DNA of 64,000 nucleotides from Rummeliibacillus sp044763875 (GCF_044763875.1 NZ_JBIWGZ010000005.1:62001-126000), one strand, 5' to 3'. Shown: positions 26,276 to 35,154, counted from the stretch's first letter. The notes: generated by a model not told the origin, from the sequence alone. Translations and numbers: made by a program.

Positions 26276-26989
26276 TTAATGGTCATCGCTCACTTTGTGA
26301 GACATGTAAACCATTGTTAACATAACGAAAATAAATGCTTGGATTGACCCAACAAAGATCGAGAATCCTTGCCATAATAAAGCTGGAACAAACGCTGCTA
26401 TGAATCCCAATCCAGCCCACTTAGTACCTAAACCTGCTAGTAAACCTAAAAGAATTTCACCTGCAAAAATATTACCATATAGTCGTAGACCTAAAGTTAA
26501 TGTATTTGCAAACTCTTCGATGATTTTAATCGGGAATAAAAACGCCATTGGTTGTCCAAATCCACCGATATATTTTTTGAAACCACGTTGTTTTACACCG
26601 TAATAGTTAGTTAATACTAAAATCATAACGGCAAGAGTCATTGTAATAGTAGGATCAGCTGTTGGTGATTTCCACCATAATTCCCCATCCACTACAACAG
26701 ATAACGGAAGACCAAGCATGTTCGCAACGAATATGAACATGATGAGTGTAATTCCAAGTACATGGAATCTACCACCTGTTTTCCAATCCATATTGTTCCC
26801 GATGATTCCTTTTACGAAGTCCATTACCCACTCCATAAAATTTTGCATCCCTGTTGGTTTTAACTTCATATTTCTAGTTGAAATGAAAGCAATTAAGAAA
26901 ACAATAACAGCTGTAACCAGCAATACTAGAATAGTTGCCGGGTTAAATCCTAAGCCCAAAAACTCAAAATGCGGATTTTCATGTTGCAC
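26276..26989 (-). CDS. atpB: Fo ATP synthase subunit a
   Basis: 237 residues with five to six membrane spans. The essential Arg of the proton channel is in the motif NTLTLGLRLYGNIFAGE, and FVMLTMVYMSHKV follows near the C-terminus. Start is GTG preceded by GAGGTGAATG. It is the stator subunit facing the c-ring. It lies 28 bases after atpI and 78 before atpE. Confidence 0.96.
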   Translation of the reverse strand: MQHENPHFEFLGLGFNPATILVLLVTAVIVFLIAFISTRNMKLKPTGMQNFMEWVMDFVKGIIGNNMDWKTGGRFHVLGITLIMFIFVANMLGLPLSVVVDGELWWKSPTADPTITMTLAVMILVLTNYYGVKQRGFKKYIGGFGQPMAFLFPIKIIEEFANTLTLGLRLYGNIFAGEILLGLLAGLGTKWAGLGFIAAFVPALLWQGFSIFVGSIQAFIFVMLTMVYMSHKVSDDH

Positions 26990-27017
26990 TGTGCATTCAC
27001 CTCACTTTCAAATGTGC

Positions 27018-27389
27018 TTATTGGTTTTTTACATGAAATACAATCCTGTCTACTAAAAGCAGAACGTACGGAATCATTAGCCCTATGACAACACTCACTA
27101 AGTGAAAATATTCTGGCCAAGTAATTGCTACTGCTACAGCAGCAATACCGGATGCAAAGCGAAAGCCCGTTCCCATAGATGGTGCTTTTTTCCCTTCACT
27201 TAATGCTTGATCAAAACGTTCCAATCTTCGGACGAGAATCCAAAAGTTATAATGACCACAAAGCACACCTACTGCGAGACCAGCAAATACAGTTTTAAAT
27301 GACGTAAATCCCCAGCCTAACACAAAAAATGCGAGCAAAAAAAATAGAACTTTCTTCTGCCTTGCAAAAATCTGATGCAATTCTAGCAT
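27018..27389 (-). CDS. atpI: ATP synthase subunit I
   Basis: 123 residues with four membrane spans (about 15-33, 35-54, 75-92, 95-113) joined by a basic loop (LVRRLERFDQALSEGKK). AtpI aids c-ring assembly and Mg2+ supply. Here, as in many Bacillales, it is the first atp gene. TCAGGAGATT lies upstream of the ATG. The operon promoter must lie in the 27390-27840 region. Confidence 0.92.
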   Translation of the reverse strand: MLELHQIFARQKKVLFFLLAFFVLGWGFTSFKTVFAGLAVGVLCGHYNFWILVRRLERFDQALSEGKKAPSMGTGFRFASGIAAVAVAITWPEYFHLVSVVIGLMIPYVLLLVDRIVFHVKNQ

Positions 27390-27840
27390 TGGTCTTTAAT
27401 CTCCTGAATCTTATTTTCCAATGATGGAAGTAGTAGCTGACCACCGAATGGATGTCGGATAAGCAGTATAACACTACACGTGGGGCGGAAGCCGTTTAAA
27501 CTCACATTTGAGTTGAATCGGATCCAAATGGTGAGAGATAAGCTTTAATGATAAACCACCGTCTCATATGGACATCGAATAGACGTACAAAAACTGCTAA
27601 AATTTCACACGAAATATTATTCACTGCGAAATTAGTAGAAACTTGGTATCTAAAGAGTTTCCATGATAATTTTGAGCCATGAAACCCTTATCATTCTTAC
27701 CCTTTGTAAGCATACAATAGTGAATATTTCATGTCAATTGCTTAGAGTGAAAAAGTTCACAAGTGGTACTATTTTGTCAAATTGTAGACAAATTTTGAAC
27801 AGAAATTTCGCAATTGACACATTTCCGCCTAAAACACATA
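27390..27840. other. Structured leader/intergenic region upstream of the atp operon
   Basis: No gene. Two related blocks beginning ACCACCG occur at 27440-27464 (with GGATGTCGGATAAGC) and 27556-27586 (with GGACATCGAATAGAC). Between them are GC-rich tracts (GTGGGGCGGAAGCCG) and the perfect hairpin AACTCA-CATT-TGAGTT. This is denser structure than the surrounding DNA. I match it to no riboswitch I know. The atp promoter is expected here but not identified. Confidence 0.35.
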
Positions 27841-27890
27841 AAAAAACTACTCTACATTTTCTCTTAATAGAATTTGTAAAGTAGTTTTTT
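27841..27890. terminator. Terminator downstream of mnaA, usable on both strands
   Basis: AAAAAACTACTCTACA / TGTAAAGTAGTTTTTT, 16-bp stem with one mismatch, A- and T-tracts at the ends. On the minus strand it lies about 150 bases beyond the mnaA stop, with a repeat element in between. Confidence 0.85.
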
Positions 27891-27895
27891 GATTT

Positions 27896-28043
27896 TATCC
27901 CGCATTAATGGGCAGTAATACCTCCATCTCAAGATTGAGAGAGAAACAAAGAAATTAGGTTGGGGATAACTGCCCGTAAAAGCCCGATTGGTTCAACTAA
28001 CCATCGGTGAGGGATGAAGCCCCCCACTGACGGAAGTTTCACT
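27896..28043. repeat. Palindrome-rich repeat element between mnaA and its terminator
   Basis: Starts TATCCCGCATTAATGGGCAGTAA (27896-27918); a partly complementary TGCCCGTAAAAGCCCG lies at 27971-27986. It then has the hairpin CCGATTGGTT-CAACT-AACCATCGG (27984-28007) and the GC-rich AAGCCCCCCACTGACGG. The start sequence recurs at 57729-57751. Elements of this style are repeated in related genomes. Confidence 0.55.
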
Positions 28044-29162
28044 TTATATTGTTGGTAGAAATGCAAGTAAAGATTCTACGATTCTTTCAGAAGCATGTCC
28101 ATCGCCATATGGATTGGAGGCATGTGCCATTTTCTCGTAAGCCTTTTCATCTTCTAGTAATTCTTTAGCAAGTTTATAAATCGTGTCCTCATTCGTACCT
28201 GCTAATTTCAATGTACCCGCTTCAATGCCTTCTGGTCTTTCTGTCGTGTCTCGCAAGACAAGTACAGGTTTTCCGAGTGAAGGCGCTTCTTCTTGTACAC
28301 CACCTGAATCTGTCAAAATCATATAGGATCTTGAAGCGAAATTATGGAAGTCAAATACTTCAAGAGGCTCGATTAAATGAACCTTTGTTTCTTCGCCAAA
28401 AATTTCACCTGCAATTTCACGTACAACTGGATTCAAATGTACTGGATAGACAACTTGGATATCGTCGAATTCTGCTAATAAACGTTTAATAGCGCTAAAC
28501 ATATGGCGCATTGGATCACCTAAGTTTTCGCGTCGATGTGCTGTTAGTAAAATCATTCGATCTTGACCAATTTGGTTTAAAACAGGATGTTCATAATTAT
28601 CACTAACAGTAGTTTGCAATGCATCTATTGCCGTATTACCAGTGACGAAGATACTCTTCTCCACCTTATTTTCAAGAAGCAGATTTTGTTTAGCTTGTTC
28701 AGTTGGTGCAAAATGAATATCTGCCATTATCCCTGTAAGCTGACGGTTCATTTCTTCTGGATAAGGAGAATACTTATTACCAGTTCGTAATCCAGCTTCT
28801 ACATGTCCAATGGCAATTTGATTGTAAAATGCAGCTAAGCTTGCTACAAATGTGGTCGTCGTATCACCATGAACAAGAATAATATCAGGTTTTGCTTCTT
28901 TTATGACAGCATCTAAACCTTCAAGTCCTCTTGTAGTAACATCGATTAGTGTTTGACGATTCTTCATAATGTTCAAATCAAAATCAGGTGTGATTTGAAA
29001 TGTTTCGAGTACTTGATCTAACATTTGTCGATGTTGAGCTGTTACTGTAACAATTGTTTCAATTTCCTCTGGATGCTTTTTAAGTTCTAATACAAGCGGA
29101 GCCATTTTAATAGCTTCAGGTCGAGTTCCGAAAACCGTCATTACTTTCCACTTTTCAGACAA
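28044..29162 (-). CDS. mnaA: UDP-N-acetylglucosamine 2-epimerase (non-hydrolysing)
   Basis: 372 residues, full length. Motifs: TVFGTRPEAIKMAPLVLEL at the N-terminus, VTAQHRQMLDQVLETF, VHGDTTTTFVASLAAFY, GHVEAGLRTGNKYSPYPEE and SGGVQEEAPSLGKPVLVLRDTTERPE. The enzyme interconverts UDP-GlcNAc and UDP-ManNAc for teichoic-acid linkage units and other wall polymers. Start is TTG with an AGGTGG upstream. It follows upp by 25 bases and is probably cotranscribed with it. Confidence 0.95.
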   Translation of the reverse strand: MSEKWKVMTVFGTRPEAIKMAPLVLELKKHPEEIETIVTVTAQHRQMLDQVLETFQITPDFDLNIMKNRQTLIDVTTRGLEGLDAVIKEAKPDIILVHGDTTTTFVASLAAFYNQIAIGHVEAGLRTGNKYSPYPEEMNRQLTGIMADIHFAPTEQAKQNLLLENKVEKSIFVTGNTAIDALQTTVSDNYEHPVLNQIGQDRMILLTAHRRENLGDPMRHMFSAIKRLLAEFDDIQVVYPVHLNPVVREIAGEIFGEETKVHLIEPLEVFDFHNFASRSYMILTDSGGVQEEAPSLGKPVLVLRDTTERPEGIEAGTLKLAGTNEDTIYKLAKELLEDEKAYEKMAHASNPYGDGHASERIVESLLAFLPTI

Positions 29163-29187
29163 TTTCTACGCACCACCTAAGATTGTA

Positions 29188-29817
29188 TTATTTTGTTCCA
29201 AATAAACGGTCACCAGCATCGCCAAGACCTGGAACAATATAACCGTGATCATTTAGTTTTTCGTCTAAAGCTGCAATGAAAATATCGATATCAGGATGTT
29301 GTTCTTGAATTGCTTTTACACCTTCTGGAGCAGCAATTAAGCACATGAATTTAATATTCTTTGCACCACGTTTTTTAAGTGAGTTAATAGCTTCAATTGC
29401 CGAGCCACCAGTTGCTAGCATTGGGTCAACAATGATAAAGTCACGTTCTTCTAAATCTGCTGGGAATTTTGCATAATATTCTACTGGTTTTAATGTTTCT
29501 GGATCACGGTATAAGCCAATATGAGCTACTTTTGCAGCTGGGATTAATTTTAATACCCCATCTACCATACCTAAACCAGCACGAAGAATTGGCACAATTG
29601 CAATCTTCTTACCACTTAATACTTTCGTTTTTGTTTTTGTAACAGGTGTTTCAATTTCGATTTCTTCAGTTGGTAAATCACGAGTGATTTCAAATGCCAT
29701 AAGTGTTGCTACTTCGTCTACTAGTTCGCGAAATTCTTTTGTACCAGTGCTTATATCACGAATATATGTTAGTTTGTGTTGAATTAATGGATGGTCGAAT
29801 ACGTATACTTTACCCAA
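29188..29817 (-). CDS. upp: Uracil phosphoribosyltransferase
   Basis: 209 residues. PRPP-binding loop DPMLATGGSAIEAI and the C-terminal uracil pocket GYIVPGLGDAGDRLFGT identify Upp; VYVFDHPLIQHKLTYIRD is the typical start. It makes UMP from uracil and PRPP. Start is TTG with GGGAGAGATTACC upstream. A TATAAT on the minus strand at 29856-29851 is a likely -10 box with a weak -35. Directly followed by mnaA. Confidence 0.96.
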   Translation of the reverse strand: MGKVYVFDHPLIQHKLTYIRDISTGTKEFRELVDEVATLMAFEITRDLPTEEIEIETPVTKTKTKVLSGKKIAIVPILRAGLGMVDGVLKLIPAAKVAHIGLYRDPETLKPVEYYAKFPADLEERDFIIVDPMLATGGSAIEAINSLKKRGAKNIKFMCLIAAPEGVKAIQEQHPDIDIFIAALDEKLNDHGYIVPGLGDAGDRLFGTK

Positions 29818-30092
29818 GGTAATCTCTCCCTATTTAATATTATCTTGCTTATTATAACAGAAAAAAAACAGACTTATGTAATTTGATTTTGCTTTTTTAT
29901 AATTACCTTAATTCGCTTCATAATTTGTTTGCTTACTCCATTGGTAAATAGCTAAAGTTTCAGGTTACCTATATGCAACCTTTATTTATTAAACTCTTTG
30001 CAATATCCTATTCATACAGTCAGCTTTAAGCGTCCTTTACTTTGCATAAATATAGTGAAAACCCCATACTATCAATTATTTACTTGAAATCC

Positions 30093-30203
30093 GGTAGAAT
30101 CCTCTCGCTTTCCGCGGACGAACCATCGAGCCTCCTCCCTCGCTTCGCTCAGTCCGGGGTCTCGATTGGCTCGTTTTCCCGCAGGAGTCGAGAGGATTCT
30201 ACC
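30093..30203. repeat. GC-rich palindromic repeat, copy 2
   Basis: 111 bp with perfect 15-bp ends GGTAGAATCCTCTCG and CGAGAGGATTCTACC. The interior repeats the segments of copy 1: CTTTCCGCGGACGAACC, CGAGCCTCCTCCCTCGC, GGGGTCTCGATTGGCTCG, TTTTCCCGCAGGAGTCGAG. The end sequences differ from copy 1 but remain self-complementary. A short plus-strand frame across it is not a gene. Confidence 0.88.
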
Positions 30204-30544
30204 TTATATATGCACTTTCAATAGGCATACAACCTAAATAAAACAATAAAAAAAGAATCCATTTCTGATAAGGTTAAAAAGCTAATTAATAACCAAGTAA
30301 AAGAATTCTTATAATGGCTACATTGCCTCACATAACATTCGATTTCAATCATTTAAACTTCGGATAACTTTCGATCCTTAATGATGATATCCCGCATCAT
30401 TAAAGTCTTCTAATCCGATATATTCTATAATTTCTATTTTAATGTTTTGGTTCAATTTGATATTACTTGAGATTACTATAAACAAATATCATGTGTGTTT
30501 ATTATCCATTTTTATCCATCAAAAAACCAGTTGATCAACCAATA
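30204..30544. other. AT-rich intergenic DNA, nothing recognised
   Basis: No supported gene, RNA or promoter; lies between two repeat copies in the 938-base upp-glyA gap. Confidence 0.4.
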
Positions 30545-30608
30545 CCCGCTACGTGCAGGGTCTCGACTCCCACGCTTTTCCCGCGGGAGTCGAGCAATCC
30601 TCCGCTAC
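30545..30608. repeat. GC-rich palindromic repeat, partial copy 3
   Basis: Right half only: GGGTCTCGACTCCC...CTTTTCCCGCGGGAGTCGAG, followed by AATCCTCCGCTACAAT. Contains a perfect 10-bp inverted repeat CTCGACTCCC / GGGAGTCGAG (30562-30594). Confidence 0.7.
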
Positions 30609-30713
30609 AATCAATAACCAACGAGACACAAGCACCTTGAAAGTATGATTACAGAAGAATATTCTTCCTATTTTATCCTAACCAACACGCTTGAACTAAT
30701 AAATTACAAAAAA

Positions 30714-30743
30714 AGCTACCTTTGCAATAATACAAAGGTAGCT
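30714..30743 (-). terminator. glyA terminator
   Basis: Perfect 11-bp stem AGCTACCTTTG / CAAAGGTAGCT with an 8-base loop, followed on the minus strand by TTTTTTTG. Confidence 0.95.
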
Positions 30744-30755
30744 GGTCATTCGGAA

Positions 30756-32018
30756 TTATTTTGAATAGATTGGGTGATTATCTGTTAAAACTTTCACTCG
30801 TTTAATCGCATCTTGTTTTACTACTTCATCTTCTGGATTTTTCAATACAGAAGAGATAATTGAAGCAACTTCTTTCATGTCTTCTTCTTTAAAGCCACGA
30901 GAAGTAATGGCTGGTGTACCAACGCGAACACCTGAAGTGACAAATGGACTTTCTGGATCAAATGGAATAGTATTTTTATTTGCAGTAATATTCACATCAT
31001 CTAATAGTTTTTCAGCAACTTTACCAGTTAGACCTAGAGAACGTACATCTAAAAGTAATAGGTGGTTATCTGTACCACCTGATACAAGTTTAATACCTTC
31101 TGCTTGTAATGCTTCGCCGAAAACTTTTGCATTTTTTACAACTTGCCTGATGTATTCTTTGAATTCAGGTTGTTGTGCTTCACCAAATGCAACAGCTTTA
31201 CCTGCGATTACATGCATCAATGGACCACCTTGAATACCAGGGAAGATGGATTTGTCAATTTTCTTACCCCATTCTTCTTTACAAAGAATAAGACCACCAC
31301 GTGGACCACGTAATGTTTTGTGAGTAGTTGAAGTCACAAAGTCTGCATATGGTACAGGATTTGGATGTTCACCTGCAGCTACAAGACCAGCAATATGTGC
31401 CATATCCACCATGAAATAAGCGCCTACTTCATCAGCGATTTCGCGGAATTTAGCAAAATCAATTTTACGGGGATAAGCAGATGCACCAGCAACGATTAGT
31501 TTTGGTTTGTGATCAATTGCTTTTTGGCGAACATCTTCGTAATCGATTACGTTGGTATCTTCTGTTACACCATATTCCACAAAGTTATATTGAACACCAG
31601 AGAAGTTTACTGGGCTACCATGTGTTAAGTGCCCACCATGAGATAGGTTCATACCTAAAACAGTATCGCCTGGTTCTAAAATTGTGAAGTACACAGCCAT
31701 ATTTGCTTGTGCACCAGAGTGTGGTTGAACGTTTGCATATTCAGCACCAAAGATTTCTTTTAGACGATCACGTGCAATATTTTCCACAACGTCCACATGC
31801 TCGCAACCACCATAGTAACGTTTGCCAGGATAGCCTTCAGCATATTTGTTAGTTAATACAGAGCCTTGAGCTTCCATTACCGCTTCAGAAACGATATTTT
31901 CGGATGCGATTAACTCAATATTTGATTGTTGACGAGCAAATTCTTTTTCCATTGCTTCAAATACCGCTTTGTCTTGTGACGCTATGATTGACTTTTCTTG
32001 TGCTGCAAGATTTTCCAT
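30756..32018 (-). CDS. glyA: Serine hydroxymethyltransferase
   Basis: 420 residues from the ATG at 32018 (MENLAAQEKSI); the longer frame to 32042 overlaps the ywlG stop, and GGGGGAATAGG serves the shorter start. PLP-lysine motif TSTTHKTLRGPRGG, N-terminal IELIASENIVSEAV and YAEGYPGKRYYGGCE are all conserved. It converts serine to glycine, producing 5,10-methylene-THF. As in B. subtilis it follows ywlG and precedes upp. Its own terminator is at 30714-30743. Confidence 0.97.
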   Translation of the reverse strand: MENLAAQEKSIIASQDKAVFEAMEKEFARQQSNIELIASENIVSEAVMEAQGSVLTNKYAEGYPGKRYYGGCEHVDVVENIARDRLKEIFGAEYANVQPHSGAQANMAVYFTILEPGDTVLGMNLSHGGHLTHGSPVNFSGVQYNFVEYGVTEDTNVIDYEDVRQKAIDHKPKLIVAGASAYPRKIDFAKFREIADEVGAYFMVDMAHIAGLVAAGEHPNPVPYADFVTSTTHKTLRGPRGGLILCKEEWGKKIDKSIFPGIQGGPLMHVIAGKAVAFGEAQQPEFKEYIRQVVKNAKVFGEALQAEGIKLVSGGTDNHLLLLDVRSLGLTGKVAEKLLDDVNITANKNTIPFDPESPFVTSGVRVGTPAITSRGFKEEDMKEVASIISSVLKNPEDEVVKQDAIKRVKVLTDNHPIYSK

Positions 32019-32038
32019 TACACCTATTCCCCCTATTT

Positions 32039-32587
32039 TCACTCTTTGTTATATATAGCTCTCTCGCCGCCTATTAATTTAGGACGAGTTTTCGCAACTG
32101 TCACGACTGCATCTCCAATATGTGAGATTGAAGTACGGACAGGAACTGCCACTTTCTTCAAATGCATACCAATCAATGTTTGACCTATGTCAATGCCTGC
32201 ATGCGCTACAATTTCTTCTACTACTACTGGATCATTGAATTGACTATACGCATAAGTAGACATCGAGCCGCCAGCAGTTCGAACTGGAATAACAGAGACA
32301 GGCTCTAGTCGATATTGCTCTGCTACAGCTCTTTCTATTGTTAAGGCGCGATTTAAATGTTCGCAACCTTGAAACGCTAAATATATTTCATGTTTATCAG
32401 CAAAAGCTTTTAAAGGCTTATATAATGCTTCTGCAATTTCTAAGCCACCTGCTGTGCCAATTTTTTCGCCTTTTACTTCTGAAGTTGAGCAACCTACGAC
32501 AAATATTTGGCCATTTCGAAAGGTAACTTGTTGTTCAAATTCTGATAGCAGCGTTTGTAGCTGTTCTTCAATTTGTTTTAAGTTCAT
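32039..32587 (-). CDS. ywlG: YwlG-family protein (DUF436)
   Basis: 182 residues with the conserved VGCSTSEVKGEKIGTAGGLEIAEALY, FQGCEHLNRALTIERAVAE and ACSSIGxx-like GIDIGQTLIGMHLKKVAVPVR blocks of the TIGR01440 family. Conserved Cys and His residues suggest a metal or active-site role, but none has been established. It sits between rpiB and glyA with 24 and 20 base gaps, so the three are probably cotranscribed. Confidence 0.85.
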   Translation of the reverse strand: MNLKQIEEQLQTLLSEFEQQVTFRNGQIFVVGCSTSEVKGEKIGTAGGLEIAEALYKPLKAFADKHEIYLAFQGCEHLNRALTIERAVAEQYRLEPVSVIPVRTAGGSMSTYAYSQFNDPVVVEEIVAHAGIDIGQTLIGMHLKKVAVPVRTSISHIGDAVVTVAKTRPKLIGGERAIYNKE

Positions 32588-32611
32588 CTCTTAAGACCTC
32601 AAATCTGATTA

Positions 32612-33055
32612 TTATTCTTGTTCTTCTAAAGCTGTGATTTTGCTGATACGACGTTCATGACGTCCACCTTCAAAATCAGTTGATAGCCAAGTTTGAACAA
32701 TTTCACGTGCTAATCCAGGACCGATTACTCGTTCCCCCATTGCTATCACATTTGAGTTATTGTGACAACGTGTTGCTTTTGCACTGAATACATCATGTAC
32801 TAATGCACAACGGATACCTTTTACTTTATTTGCAGTAATAGACATACCAATACCTGTACCGCAAATTAATATGCCACGGTCAAATTCGCCACTAGCAACT
32901 CCATTTGCAACTGGTAGTGCATAGTCTGGGTAATCTACTGAATCAGATGATTTTGGACCGAAGTCTTCATAGCTAATACCTAGTTCTTCCAATAAAGCTA
33001 TAATTTCTTTTCGTAAGTTGTTACCGCCATGATCTGATGAAATTGCAATTTTCAA
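32612..33055 (-). CDS. rpiB: Ribose-5-phosphate isomerase B-type protein
   Basis: 147 residues from the TTG at 33055 (MKIAISSDHGGNNLR), preferred to the upstream TTG at 33073 because GAGGG lies six bases before it. Motifs SSDHGG, DYPDYALPVA, GILICGTGIGMSITANKVKGIRCALVHD with the catalytic Cys in ICGTG, and HNNSNVIAMGERVIG match RpiB/LacAB. It corresponds to ywlF of B. subtilis. It interconverts ribose- and ribulose-5-phosphate. Confidence 0.93.
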   Translation of the reverse strand: MKIAISSDHGGNNLRKEIIALLEELGISYEDFGPKSSDSVDYPDYALPVANGVASGEFDRGILICGTGIGMSITANKVKGIRCALVHDVFSAKATRCHNNSNVIAMGERVIGPGLAREIVQTWLSTDFEGGRHERRISKITALEEQE

Positions 33056-33331
33056 TGGTTTCCCTCTTTTCAATTGTTCTATTCATCATCAGTGTACCAC
33101 TTCTATATGTATAATGACATATTTTTCACTTAATTGCGATAGGGAAGTTTCAAAAATACGAATAATTTGTAATTCTGAAGCCAAATTTAGGCTCAAAACA
33201 CCAAAAAACACGAATATATTTCCGTTTATTTGTTTTATTAATTCGCGTTTTAATGTTTTTCGTTGTATGGATGTTAAAGAGAGAGAGAAAAGAGACTTAT
33301 ATTGATTGAAATGATGTTTACGCACTAAAAA

Positions 33332-33356
33332 AGTGTGGAGAATAGATCTCCACACT
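33332..33356 (-). terminator. Terminator of the chemotaxis receptor gene
   Basis: AGTGTGGAGA / TCTCCACACT 10-bp stem, 5-base loop, followed on the minus strand by TTTTTTAG. It lies 8 bases beyond the stop. Confidence 0.93.
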
Positions 33357-33363
33357 CTTTTAC

Positions 33364-34656
33364 CTAGCGTTCAAATTGTTGAATCATTTGGTATAGTTCT
33401 TCGGATTGTTTCTTTAACATTTGTGATAGTTGGTCGATTTGTTCAATTGACCGAACCTGTTCATCGGTTGCACTTTGAACTTCTAGTGCACCTGCAGAAG
33501 TTTGTTCTGCTATTGCCGCTACTTCTTGAGATTGATGAGCTGTTTTTTCGATGTTATGCAATTGCTTACCAACAAATTCAGAGATTTCTACAATCGAGTC
33601 TGCCATATTGCTAACCATTTCGGCCATATCATCGACTGCTGATGTTGTTTCAGAAATACGAGCTACTTCACCTTCTGCAAAATCAACTTGTTCCGTCATT
33701 TTACCAACAACTGTTTGAACATCTAGTTGGATGGTTTGGATCAGTTGTGTAATGCCCTTTACAGCTTCGGCACTTTCATCTGCAAGTTTGCGAACCTCTT
33801 CGGCTACGACAGCAAAACCTTTACCGTGTTCTCCTGCTCTCGCTGCTTCTATAGAAGCGTTTAGAGCGAGTAGGTTGGTTTGTTCTGCAATATCACCGAC
33901 AAGTTGAATTATTTGTTCTACTTTTAATGCATTTTGTTCAAGTTGGTGTATATCTTGAAGTGCTAATTGATTGCCCGATGCAATTTTTTCAATACCTTCA
34001 ACTAGTTGGTTAATTGCATTTGTTGTGTGTTTTAACCCTGACATCATTTGTGCTGATTGATTAGATGACGTCATAGCACGTTGATTTACTTCTTCTGCTA
34101 ACGAGCGTACATCCTCTAGCGCTTCCGCCGTTTCTTGTATGGCGATAGCTGAACTCGAAGCACCTTCAGAAATATTCGATATTGTTTCAGCGATTGATTC
34201 TGTCTGTTTTGATGCTTGTCCTGTTTCTTCTGATAGATTTAGGACGGTAGTGTTCGTTGTTTGGAAGTTTTGATTAATACTTGAAACCATTTGACGTAGA
34301 CTCACAAGCATTGTTTGGAAAGCTTCTGATAGTGAACGAATTTCATCTGAGCTATTCGGCATTTCTATATCTTTGCTGATTTTGCCTTCAGCAGCTTCGA
34401 TTGCAACATTTTCAAGCTTTTGTAATGGTTTTACCAATAAAGAACTAAAGACACCCGCTAATATACCGGACCATATAACTCCTAGTACATATGTAATTAT
34501 TTCAAAAACTGTTTTCTTTATATTCGGGAAAAATTGAGGTTGCAAATACTCGATAAAGAAGAAACTTACGCTATATGTAATCACTGCTAATATCGTTACA
34601 AATAGAATGAGTTTCTTTTTTAAACCAAAAGAATGTCGCTCACTTTTTTTTGCCAT
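33364..34656 (-). CDS. Methyl-accepting chemotaxis protein
   Basis: 430 residues. Two N-terminal membrane spans (about 14-32 and 43-65) are separated by only some ten residues, so it lacks an extracellular sensor domain. A HAMP region follows (about 65-120), then a long coiled coil whose tip carries the CheA/CheW hairpin signature QTNLLALNASIEAARAGEHGKGFAVVAEEVRKLAD (about 265-300). Methylation-site helices rich in Glu/Gln flank it. With so short a periplasmic loop it may sense membrane or cytosolic cues. It begins two bases after ywlE. In B. subtilis the corresponding place has no receptor, so this is an insertion in the ywl cluster. Confidence 0.93.
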   Translation of the reverse strand: MAKKSERHSFGLKKKLILFVTILAVITYSVSFFFIEYLQPQFFPNIKKTVFEIITYVLGVIWSGILAGVFSSLLVKPLQKLENVAIEAAEGKISKDIEMPNSSDEIRSLSEAFQTMLVSLRQMVSSINQNFQTTNTTVLNLSEETGQASKQTESIAETISNISEGASSSAIAIQETAEALEDVRSLAEEVNQRAMTSSNQSAQMMSGLKHTTNAINQLVEGIEKIASGNQLALQDIHQLEQNALKVEQIIQLVGDIAEQTNLLALNASIEAARAGEHGKGFAVVAEEVRKLADESAEAVKGITQLIQTIQLDVQTVVGKMTEQVDFAEGEVARISETTSAVDDMAEMVSNMADSIVEISEFVGKQLHNIEKTAHQSQEVAAIAEQTSAGALEVQSATDEQVRSIEQIDQLSQMLKKQSEELYQMIQQFER

Positions 34657-34658
34657 GG

Positions 34659-35099
34659 TTATTCCTCCAATAAGTTCTTTTCAAGTGCATCCATTAATCT
34701 ACTAAGTTCTTGGAAAGTGCCACGATATGTTGACATATCTCCTCCAAACGGATCAAATACATCCAGATCATTATTTTCAGTTACATATTCTTTAAATGTG
34801 AACGTTTTATCTGCTACTTGAGGAAATCCTTGTAAAAGCGCTTCCTTATGCCCATTGGTCATTGTTAATATTAAATTTGCCCATTTTAGATCTTCTAGGT
34901 TAACTGTTTGCGCAGTATGATCATAGTTAATGCGCTGTTCTTTTAAGACTGACTTTGTGTTCTGTGACATAGGACTTCCAGGCATAGCGTATACCCCAGC
35001 AGATTTCACTTCAACATTTTGTATATTTCTTGATTTTAATATGGCCTCTGCCATTGGACTTCTACATGTATTTCCTGTACATACAAAATAAATATTCAT
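34659..35099 (-). CDS. ywlE: Low-molecular-weight protein arginine phosphatase YwlE
   Basis: 146 residues. The active-site loop is CTGNTCRSPMAE with the Thr (instead of the Ile of tyrosine phosphatases) that gives phosphoarginine specificity, and the general acid is in DVFDPFGGDMSTYRGT. YwlE reverses McsB arginine phosphorylation linked to ClpCP proteolysis and stress response. It sits in the ywl cluster as in B. subtilis, with the MCP gene two bases downstream. Confidence 0.94.
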   Translation of the reverse strand: MNIYFVCTGNTCRSPMAEAILKSRNIQNVEVKSAGVYAMPGSPMSQNTKSVLKEQRINYDHTAQTVNLEDLKWANLILTMTNGHKEALLQGFPQVADKTFTFKEYVTENNDLDVFDPFGGDMSTYRGTFQELSRLMDALEKNLLEE

Positions 35100-35154
35100 C
35101 GTGCACCTTCACCCTTCATTATATATTAAAATACAGTTAAAATGTTCTATTTTT

